Source: Lineus longissimus
Lineage: Eukaryota > Nemertea > Pilidiophora > Heteronemertea > Lineidae
Direction of reading: 5' to 3'
Length of the DNA: 64,000 nt
Assembly (NCBI RefSeq): GCF_910592395.1
Contig: NC_088315.1
Location: 10,792,501 to 10,856,500 of the forward strand
A program made the translations under genes and the position numbers. The notes under the pieces are model-generated. The model was not told where the DNA came from and searched no databases. It worked only from the letters and a program-made list of their open reading frames with translations. Below, piece by piece: positions 33,021 through 45,000 of this stretch (positions are counted from its first letter, which is position 1; each line of letters opens with the position of its first letter).

Positions 33021-36000
33021 CTGCAATACAGTGAAGAAGACAGATTAAAAGACAAGTGCAGAAAAATTACCCAATGAGGTGGAGAGTGATTGCTCAGGAT
33101 GGGCAAATGAAATACAGTACAACCTCTCTATTGCGGACACCCATGGGACTGGGCCCAGGTGTCCGCAATAGAGAGGTGTCCGCAATAGAGAGGTTATGCA
33201 AAATCGTCCGATAGGTGGATTTGAAGTTCCCGCCTTGCAGGTCTTGGTTTTCTCTGTGTCGACATCTAGCGTAGAAACTTTAAACCTGTTGGCTGATCGG
33301 TATTTGCTTGTGATGTTGCGTTGAATGACGTGAGCTACTTTGGAACTCAGAGCGTGAATAATCTCTCTAGTAAAAGGTGCCCCTTTTATTGCAAAATCTC
33401 CTCGACATGTGATAATGTGTCAAAAAACACCATAATTTCTGTCCATCAGCCACCTTTGATAAATAATTATTTTTTTCTAATTTCTCTACTAACGCATATT
33501 CGCCGCAACACTGACAAAACCGCGTGGATTTATGAGTGTCCGTAGACACAAAAGGCCTATGTGATTAGTTGAAAAGATGAGTAAACAAATGCCACGGCTT
33601 AATTAGGATACAAAAACACAATGCCAATGCCGCGGCTTAATTAGGATACAAAAACACAATGCCATGGGGTAATTACGTTGATTAATTGCGCGAATATCAC
33701 ACCTGTCGGGCCTACTTGACTCTCCAAGCGCAAGCGGGAAGCCATTGTTTTTGCCTACTGTCCGTAATTGGGAGGGAATTGGACCAAAAATTGGCTATCG
33801 CCCTGTCCGCAATTCGGAATAGAGAGGTGTCCGCCGTACAGAGGTTTTTGTTATTGGAAATGACTTAGAAAAAATCGGGACTGGCCGGACGTGTCCGTTA
33901 TGTAGAGGTGTCCGCCTGGCAGAGGTGTCCGCAGAGGGAGGTTCTACTGTAGTTCATTTAGCTGAAATGGGAACCATTATAATGCCATATTTGCCAGCAA
34001 AACTAACCAGCACAAAAATCCACCATTCATTATCAATCTCTGCTCACTTTTAACTCTTTTGCAAGCACAATGCTCTAACCTTCTGCTTAACCGCACCCGG
34101 TACACTTTCCAGGCATCCTCGGATCCGGGCCTTCTCAGGGAAGTTTTAGGTCAACACATGCACATAACATGTAAATACATGGAAGTGGAGATCATAATTG
34201 TGGGGCCTTAGCAGTTTATATATGTCCCACACCTGAACTATGCCCCAAATGTAAGTCTCTCTGTCAGGGGCCAAGGTTCAGCAACCATAAAACAGTATCT
34301 CTACCCTTGAAATTGAATGTAAAACTAGATTGCCAGATACTCATCGTCCCAGAACCAGGTCATACACTGACTGACCATGTATCTTTGTAATGACAGCAGG
34401 TAGTGTGTGGACTCATTTTGCTCGATGATTAACTCCCTCTAGTCTACAGACACAGGATGCCCCTGGCCGAGTTCACCAATTAATCGAAGTACCTGTTGCT
34501 TTCACATGATCACATGGTCATGAAAGCGGTGAAAACTACAACCAAGTTTCCATTGTTGGTGATTCATGCGGAAATAAATCAGATGCTATCTATTCTCCTT
34601 TGAAAAGGTTTACACCACTGGCTAGGATTTAGTACTAGGAATGTCTCTGGTTAGGGTGAGACAGATCACTCAATAGTGCAAAAGCATTCTGATGGCAAAA
34701 AAGACTGAAGGCCACGGTGAACCTGCCACGGCAACAGAGAGGATGAGCAAACCATTCAGCGAATGTAAGGTGAGTTATGTGCACGAGGGAATTGAGGAAA
34801 TCTTGCTGGTAGCCAATATCAAGTGGAATGAAATGGCCAGGGCCATTGTGCTCACCTCATGTGGAGGAAAGATGGATAAAGAGCATGGTATTGTGTCATG
34901 TAGTGTTAGGTTTGATGTAGGTCCAAGCAGTTACAATTTCCCCAAAATGGCCAATTTACAGTACATTCGACCTCTGTGACCTTGAAAAGTAGGTCAAATC
35001 AAAGAAGACCCGGGTGACACATTGAATGGTTGTTAGAATTAGATGTACCTATGATATAAAATTGGTGCCAATCGGGCAAGTCATTACTAGGAATAATAGC
35101 ATTTTGAAGAATTTAGGATTTGGCCCCCTCCCTGGAGGCCAAACGGCAAATCAGATCGCACCAAACTTCAGTACCTGAGATCACCTGACCAAGGGGTACA
35201 TGTGTACTTAATTTGTGATCAATAGTCATTGCAGTTAAGAAACGTGCCATAGTTACGGCCTGACGGCGAATTTACGCCATTTGACCTCTGTGACCTTGAC
35301 AAGAAGGTCAAATTAAAAACCTGTGTGACATATACTGTATGGTGGTTAGATATACCCATGATATCAAATTGGTGGCAATCGGGCAAGAAGTTAAGGAATA
35401 ATCACATTTTTAAGGTTTTTGGATTTTGCCCCCTGGTGGTCAAGTGGTGAATCATATTGGACCAAACTTCGGTCCCTGAGATCACCTGACTAAGGGGTAA
35501 ATGTGTACCAAATTTGGTATCAATAGTCATTGCAGTTTAGAAACGTGCCATCGTTACATCCTAACGGCCAATTTACACACCATTTGACCTCTGTGACCTT
35601 GAAAAGAAGGTCAAATCAAAAACCCGGAGGATATATGATGCACCTTTGCTAGAAGTACCTACCATATTTTTTTCAAAATTTCCCGACTACTATTAAGGGA
35701 GATATTGCATATTTTCACTTTTAACGTTTGGCCCCCTGGTGGCGAAACCATGACACGAATCGGACCGAAACTTGGTCTCCAAGGTGTCATTACATAAGGG
35801 TACATGTGTACCAAGTTTCAACTCAATAGCTCTAACAGTTACGAAACGTGCCCTGCTAACGGACGACGACGACGACGACGACGGACGACGGACGCCACGG
35901 TATGGGATAATCTCACCTCTGCTAAGAGGTGAGCTAATGAATGGATGGAATGGGGTAACCAACCCATTAAAACCACTGTCCAGCTCTTGATCGTGGATGA

Positions 36001-39000
36001 ATAGAAATGACAACCTCAACAATGCCCTAGACACGAATTGGAATACATCTTTGAGAGAGAACCCACAATTGTTATAACAACAGATGTATCCATCAGGGGA
36101 GATGACACAGCATAGGGTGGAATAGTCTGGAAAGAAGGCAATACCGTTTTTCAGAAGGTGAAGTGCTACAAGACACCCTAGTCTGGTTGTCACGTAACAC
36201 GAAGTTATATGAAATGTCCAGGGGACATTGTGCTCACCTGGGAATGATTAAGTGGGAGACAGTATTCAAGGCCTACACCCCCTAAAATTCAAGGTAGAAT
36301 GTAACCATGACAACACAAATTGGAATCAAGATTAATTGGCGATGATTTTTTGTATGTCAAGTCATGTTGTTATAAGACATCCACACACCAAGTTTCAACT
36401 TCCTAGGCTCAAAGGTAAGCAAGCGTGCCACCATCATTGTTGACGGACGACGATGATGCCGACAGACTGCTGTGTACATAGCCACTTAAAACAAAAATAC
36501 CTGTAGACCTAATGGAATGTCCAATTAACTTCTAAGTAAACAAAGGGCTAGCCCAGGAGGCGAGATCAAAATTTTGTGGCCAATTGTCTTTTCTCTGATA
36601 CATACTGGTAGGCCTATGGATATAATATATCATTTAAGTGCTGGCCGATGGCATGATGGAAAAATCTAGAAGGTTGGAGAAGAAAGCAGAGTAGAGCTGT
36701 GCTTGCTTCATGTCTAATAGTCTTGCTGATGAGCGAGCACCCATCGCAAGTGCAAGAGTTGATGTAGGCACATGGCTAGGGCAATTAGGTTAAACCACAT
36801 TTGGATTGAAAAGGTGATCACAGGCACAGATCTATGATAACCATTCTTCCCTTTGCAGATACTTCTTTTAGCAGGACACCCTCTCTACTAGGGGCAGTAG
36901 TGATGGTCCCAAATTGAATCATTTCTATCCAACTTGACCTCTGTAATCAGGACATCTCCCTATTAAGGACAGCATTTCTCAGTTGCAGAGGTGTCCTTTA
37001 TTAAATAAAGAGGATCTGCTGTTTGCCACTCTGACTGCTTGATATAGCACTCAAAAACTAACTCACCATGTGTGTCTTCCAGCTCCTCATCAGGGCCATT
37101 AATGTCCAGATCATCTGCAGAGATGCCAGCAGAGGCTTCCAATGGTTGCTTTTCAACTGAAAATATTATAAACTCTAAATAACAAATCAATGAAATGGTC
37201 AAAGCATTTATGGTAATCTTTCAATGAATGAAACCTTCCTTGTGGGGCATTTCCAAAATGTGGGGCATATATCGGTAATGGGTGGTTTAAAACACAAGGG
37301 CCACAAAGGTCTGGAGCTCAGCTGAGGCAGTTGAGACAATAGGTGTAATTATTGGAACTTCCCTTTGCAGACACCTTTCTTAGCAGGACAGTCAGTCCTG
37401 TGTACAACTAGGGGCAGTAGTGATGATCCAAAATGGAATCATTTATATACAACTTGACTTCTGTAATCAGGACACCTCCCTATCAAGGACAGCATTTCTC
37501 AGTTGCAGAGGTGTCCTTTTTTAAATAGAGAGGATCTGCTGTTTGCCACTCTGACTGCTTGATATAGCACTCAAAAACTAACTCACCATGTGTGTCTTCC
37601 AGCTCCTCATCAGGGCCATCAATGTCCAGATCATCTACAGAGATGCCAGCAGAGGCTTCCAATGGTTGCTTTTCAACTGAAAATATTATAAACTCTAAAT
37701 AACAAAACAGTGAAATGGTCAAAGCATTTATGGTAATCTTTCAATGAATGAAACCTTCCTTGTTGGGCGTTTCCAAAATGTGGGGCATATATCGCCGATA
37801 TTATCGGTAATGGGTGGTTAAAACACAAGGGTCACAAAGGTCTGGAGCTCAGCTGAAGCAGTTGAGACAATAGGTGTAATTATTGGAACTTCCCTTTTCA
37901 GACACCTTTCTTAGCAGGACAGTCAGTCCTGTGTACAACTAGGGGCAGTAGTGATGGTCCCAAATTGAATCATTTCTATACAACTTGACCTCTGTAATCA
38001 GGACATCTCCCTATTAAGGACAGCATTTCTCAGTTGCAGAGGTGTCCTTTTTTAAATAAAGAGGATCTGCTGTTTGCCACTCTGACTGCTTGATATAGCA
38101 CTCAAAAACTAACTCACCATGTGTGTCTTCCAGCTCCTCATCAGGGCCATTAATGTCCAGATCATCTGCAGAGATGCCAGCAGAGGCTTCCAATGGTTGC
38201 TTTTCAACTGAAAATATTATAAACTCTAAATAACAAATCAATGAAATGGTCAAAGCATTTATGGTAATCTTTCAATGAATGAAACCTTCCTTGTGGGGCA
38301 TTTCCAAAATGTGGGGCATATATCGGTAATGGGTGGTTTAAAACACAAGGGCCACAAAGGTCTGGAGCTCAGCTGAAGCAGTTGAGACAATAGGTGTAAT
38401 TATTGGAACTTCCCTTTGCAGACACCTTTCTTAGCAGGACAGTCAGTCCTGTGTACAACTAGGGGCAGTAGTGATGGTCCCAAATTGAATCATTTCTATA
38501 CAACTTGACCTCTGTAATCAGGACACCTCCCTAAGGACAGCATTTCTGAGTTGCAGAGGTGTCCTTTTTTAAATAAAGAGGATCTGCTGTTTGCCACTCT
38601 GACTGCTTGATATAGCACTCAAAAACTAACTCACCATGTGTGTCTTCCAGCTCCTCATCAGGGCCATTAATGTCCAGATCATCTGCAGAGATGCCAGCAG
38701 AGGCTTCCAATGGTTGCTTTTCAACTGAAAATATTATAAACTCTAAATAACAAAACAGTGAAATGGTCAAAGCATTTATGGTAATTTTTCAATGAATGAA
38801 ACCTTCCTTGTGGGGCATTTCCAAAATGTGGGGCATATATCGGTAATGGGTGGTTTAAAACACAAGGGCCACAAAGGTCTGGAGCTCAGCTGAAGCAGTT
38901 GAGACAAAAGGTGTAATTATTGGAACTTCCCTTTGCAGACACCTTTCTTAGCAGGACAGTCAGTCTTGTGTACAACTAGGGGCAGTAGTGATGGTCCCAA

Positions 39001-42000
39001 ATGGAATCATTTATATACAACTTGACTTCTGTAATCAGGACACCTCCCTATCAAAGACAGCATTTCTCAGTTGCAGAGGTGTCCTTTTTTAAATAGAGAG
39101 GATCTGCTGTTTGCCACTCTGACTGCTTAATATAGCACTCAAAAACTAACTCACCATGTGTGTCTTCCAGCTCCTCATCAGGGCCATTAATGTCCAGATC
39201 ATCTGCAGAGATGCCAGCAGAGGCTTCCAATGGTTGTTTTTCAACTGAAAATATTATAAACTCTAAATAACAAAACAGTGAAATGGTCAAAGCATTTATG
39301 GTAATCTTTCAATGAATGAAACCTTCCTTGTTGGGCGTTTCCAAAATGTGGGGCATATATCGCCGATATTATCGGTAATGGGTGGTTAAAACACAAGGGC
39401 CACAAAGGTCTGGAGCTCAGCTGAAGCAGTTGAGACAATAGGTATTCATACATCACCCCCTATCTTACATAAATGAAATGGTCCTACACCAACAATGGCA
39501 TGAAGAGGAGAGAATCACCAATGGACAATAACTGCTGTATTTGTACTGGTACCAAGTTTGAGGTGTGAAGCGACAGTCAGGTAGTGGTCACAAAACATAC
39601 ACTCTTTGTCCAACGAGGTTGCTGTTTCAGAAGACTTTGACCTCAGTGACCTTGAAAAGTAGGTCAAATAAAAACCCAAAAGATATGTGATGTACCCTTG
39701 CTAGAAGTACCTACTACCGTACCATATATTTTTTCAAAATATTCGAACAAGTATCAAGGGAGATATCGCACATTTTCACTTTTGACATTTGATGGCTCCC
39801 AGGTGGCCAAACTATGAAGCATATAAGGCCGCAGTACGGTCTCCGAGTAGGGGTCATTCAGGGGCACATTTGTACCAAGTTTCAGTTCAGTGACTTTTGA
39901 AACGTGCCACCCATGTCTAACGATGGACCCTCTGTCATGGTATTAAAAGGCTCACATGAGAACACTTGCGCAAACCTGAGAATAGTGTTTCGCTGATTAA
40001 GTGTCAGACAGTGTTCGTTTTGTGCCTGCCATCTGTGATTTACTGGCTATCAAGTATAAATATGCTATTGTAAAAGCATATCAATTGTGCCTGACAAAGT
40101 GTTACATGTGTTTAGCACTGGCAGCAACTGTCCCATCCATGACAAATCACAGTTCAAAATATTTTTATCTTTATATACCTTCCTCCAGATTGTTACTGTC
40201 AGGTCTATTCTTTGATTTTTTAAACTTCACAAGAAGGATTTCGGCACTCTTCCTTGTTTCTTCATCGTGACTCTTTGTACACTGTAAAAGATAGGACAGG
40301 ATTTCCCAGAAATTTTCTCGAACTTCTTAATTTTGCAGCCTTTGCGGAATGATGAATGGAGTCGAGTGGAGTATCCTCCAATCTAAATGAAGCGCGGGAG
40401 TCTACCAGTACCAGAACTGGTAATTTTATTACCGGTATTGTTTTTTTGACGTTCGGTCGGGTCATGTGGCTGATTTGTGCTAAACCTTTTATTCAACCTC
40501 TGCAATTGGAACAAATAACACTGGGCATGACCCCTTAGTATGGGCACATAAATCGATACTGAATCCAGATTCGTTTTACCTGGGTGCATTAGCGTAGCTT
40601 TTTCTCTCAAGCTTTATTGCACGAGAAGTGTGTTTAAGAGCCAGTTTTTATAAGAGTCAGGCAGGTGGTGATTCATGACCCTCTCAGATTTGTTCCAAAA
40701 TTTTTTTATTGGTAGATATATGTTAATAACGGACGGAAATCACATTTTCTATCCTCAATAGGGTCCGCTTTTTTTTTAGGGGCCCCTGGAATATTGGGGT
40801 CAAAATGGGCCTAAAGGGCAAAATAACCAAAATGTGGTTTTCAAATGCTGGTATTTCTGTGCGCCCTTAGTGAGCCACAGAGATTTTCATGCGTGTAAGT
40901 CTATTGGGTATTGACTTTCAGAAAATGTGAAAATTTTGGCGGCTGACTAAGGGCGCAGCCCATAGGTGGCGCTGCAAAACGCGACATTTCGAAATTACAC
41001 ACACCTTCAGAGAGGTTGTGTGGTTTGCGCCCTAAGTCAGCCAGGGTGTTTCATGCGTATTATGATACATTAGCACCTACTGCTTTGATTTAAAGGAAAT
41101 TTACGGCGGCTGACTTTGGGCGCACAAGTATAGGGGGCGCTTTTTGCCGCCGAAAGGTGAAATTACCACCTTTTCGCACAGCAAGTTCTCCATGCGCCCT
41201 AAGTCAAAACTGATCAAACATAGCTCAACTAGTCACCCAGCATCTCTAGTACCAGTGGTTAGGAGGGTTTCATGGCTGGTTTGCGTATTAACCCTTTTTG
41301 CACCGTTTTTTGTCGGGTCACTACGCGAAAAGGCTGAAAATGGAATTTTGTTAACTTTCTCCGATATCATAAAACTTACAGGATTAGCTCCTTTTGCACT
41401 GAGAAAGGTGTTATCAAAGTTTCTGTGGAATGCAGCAAGCCACTTTTGTTGTAGGCTGCCATTTGGCGGCAATATTGGAACTATAAAGCAAAAGTACCAG
41501 TTTTAGTGAGAGACGACAGGGAAAAAGACCACTGCTGAGAACGTTGTCAAACTGATGCGATCTGCAAAGGATGCACAAGGCGCAAAGATGTTTTCACCAG
41601 AAGAATACTTAGCAAGAGATCAAGTTATATCACAGTTCTCTCAATTTATGGCCAAGAAGAAACGAGGTGGAACACTTGAAATCCCAGAAGCTGACCCAAC
41701 TGATGATGGTAGTGACAATGAGGATGAAGGGAATGAGCAGATTGATGAAGAGTTAGAAAGTGTTCAGGTAACATCAATTCCATCCGATTTGAGTGAAACA
41801 ATATCCTCGACAATTTTCTTTTTACCGAAAAAGATTCTACATCGATGTTTTACCTCCAGGAATCTGATCTTCAAGCAGAGCAACATATCATAGTTGTTGA
41901 GTTGATCAACGAATTTCACGAAGAAAACATGGGGGATGGAGTACCATGCAGGAGATTACGCAATCATACAGTGTGGAGAGAAGGCATATGTTGGGATGGT

Positions 42001-45000
42001 ACAAGCTGTTGATGGCGAACTTTGCCACATAAAATACATGAGACGAACAGGTAATTATGGAATCGTGATGGATGATTCTTCCCCAATGGAAATCTAAAAT
42101 ACGACATATTTTTCAACCATATGCCCATAGTTTGATAGTATACATGTCAGTAATATTAGCTGGTACTTTTCTGTATTGCAGGATTGTATTTTGGATGGCT
42201 TGATGATGAACATGCATCTTGGCAGGACAAGGATGACATTCGCGCTAGATTATCAGCACCATCCATTGATCGCCATGGACATTACATATTCTCAAAGAAA
42301 GATGACCAGAACATGAAACTATATAAACTGTAGTTCACTGTTTAGATGTGATGATCCAGTTGGACAGTTTGGCCCTAATGGCATACTAACTATTTTGATA
42401 GTAATTTGCTAAATTTCTGCTGACATTTAAATATTGGTGAAGTTTTACACCATATTCATTGTAAAAGTGTTTAAGTTTCTGAGATACCGGTGATTTCATG
42501 GTAATTTTTGAATACTTTTGATTTTGAATAAACGGTTCATGATATAAAGGTCAAATTGCTCCTTTTTCTGTCAAATTTCAATTTTGCCACCAAGTAGCTT
42601 GCCACCTTGACCTAAAACTCACAAAAAATACTTTCTTTAACGTAAGGAAGTTATCCTGTAAGTTTCATGAATATCGGAGAAAGTTCACAGTTTACCATTT
42701 TTGGCCTTTTTGTCTAGTGTCCCGACAAAAAATGGTGCAAAAAGGGTTAATACGCAAACCAGCCATGAAACCCTCCTAACCACTGGTACTAGAGATGCTG
42801 GGGGACCATTTGAGCTATATTTGGTCAATTTTGACTTAGGGCACATGGAGAACTTGTTGTGCGAAAAGGTGGTAATTTCACCTTTTGGTGGCAAAAAGCG
42901 CCCCCTATACTTGTGCGCCCAAAGTCAGCCGCCGTAAATTTCCTTTAAATCAAAGCAGTAGGTGCTAATGTATCATAATACGCATGAAACACCCTGGCTG
43001 ACTTAGGGCGCAAACCACACAACCTCTCTGAAGGTGTGTGTAATTTCGAAATGTCGCGTTTTGCAGCGCCACCTATGGGCTGCGCCCTAAGTCAGCCGCC
43101 AAAATTTTCACATTTTCTGAAAGTCAATACCCAATAGACTTACACGCATGAAAATCTCTGTGGCTCACTAAGGGCGCACAGAAATACCAGCATTTGAAAA
43201 CCACATTTTGGTTATTTTGCCATTTAGGCCCATTTTGACCCCAATATTCCAGGGGCCCCTAAAAAAAAAGCAGACCCTATTGAGGATAGAAAATGTGATT
43301 TCCGTCCGTTATTAACATATATCTACCAATATAAAAATTTTGGAAGAAATCTGAGAGGGTCATGAATCACCCTCTAATAGGATCTTGCCTGATTCTTATA
43401 AAAACTGGCTCTTAAGACAGTTCATTATGTTTACATCAGAATCAGATCTGAATGCATTCCTTTCATCTGCCATCTAAATGGCCCTTTTATGACTCACCTC
43501 GTTAAATGTTAACAAGAGTTGAGGGACGTCTTCGAGGCCAATTAAAAATTCTGGTGTTGCTTCTATTTGTTGGATTATCATACTTAAGGTCCTCCTGGTA
43601 AAGAGTTTTGCCTGCAAGTACAAAAAGGTTAGGTATGATTATAAAACTAAACAGAATTAACAACTTTTGATAGGCTTTGTGGAGCGGAAATGTTGACTAT
43701 AAATGCTATAATTGCCAATGCCTATGAGATTACTTTTTTTCGGACTTAACTTTAAATTTTATGTCAGTGTTCAGGCTAGCTGATCATGACCATTAGTGGA
43801 GTTGTGGACATTCGGATGATTCATTCGGACTACATTCTCTGATCCAGAGGAATGATAATTTTGAGGGTTGAGGGTGGGGTGGAGGACGACTACGGTCGTC
43901 GGGAAGGATGGTATGAAGTGGCGCTGTGGTATCTCCACTGAAGCCGAGACTACCACAGTCTCTCTTCAGTGGAGATAACTAAGCATGTATTCATCTAGGG
44001 TTATACTGCTTTAGATCTATAGAAGCAACAATGAGTGAATAAAGGAACACGATCGCCTAGCTTACCCGCTATTTGCAATTCACGATTTAAGGGGAGCTTT
44101 GCGAACATTGTTGGGGAAAGAGGGTCTGTGCCCGCAAGGCGAGAACCACATACTCTTCTGGCATTAACGAATCGAAACAAAACGATGCAATGCGATATTT
44201 GGCAGATTTGCCAGCAAAACGTAAATGGGCCAGTAGACAAAAAGTAGAAGTCATAAGTGACCCGATTTCGGCTCAGATGTTTCTGGGTAGTTTTAAATGC
44301 TCGCTGTGAGTGTGACTACGCATAATGCAAAGCAGTGTGGCTCTAATCTACTGACTCTTTAAAACTAAAGACTATAAATAAATAAAGGTCAGACACTGAC
44401 CTGTTCAACTCCTTCGGCTCCCTGTTGGCTAACGCAAATGGCATGGCTGATGTCATGATTGAGCTGGATTAGAAACAGCCTCCCTGAAAGTGAATAGCCC
44501 ACTAGAATAGAATATTCACACCAGGCAAACTGCATGAAGTACCCAACCAGAACCGATACCTTTGCTAAAGCTAGCCGCAGACAGACGAATAGCGCTCAGC
44601 ATTATTTGGCACAGCATATTGCAAGTTGCTTGCGTCGGGAAGCGCTGTCCAGAAGCACTGTGCATGCGGATGACTTGCAACTCGGGCTAAGCTGTTTTCA
44701 AAAACACCGATTTGTGGGCTTTTATGCACGACTCATCACATGTGGCGAGGGCGGCATAAACAAATCATGTAGCGCCGGAAGGCACAATCTGATTGGCACC
44801 AACATTATGTCACCGCTAGGGATTGTAAATAATGCCACAATAATGCCACAATGCGCAAGCAACCACAGACAGCTTGTGGCTGAGCCAACAAATGCTGTGC
44901 CAAATATTAAACTGATTTGATTTTAGAAATACGGCTGTGTCATGCTGTGCAAGCTGGAATAGCACGGAGCCATCAGATTCAGAGACAGGGGTTTTTTTGT

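Noticed and set aside
34692-34979. 95-codon plus-strand frame
   Set aside because: Half of it is MITE sequence that also occurs, in a different frame context, at 14390 onward. No support as a gene.
44534-44920. 128-codon plus-strand frame
   Set aside because: It overlaps the end of a 522-bp MITE and runs through it; no domain or splice context.
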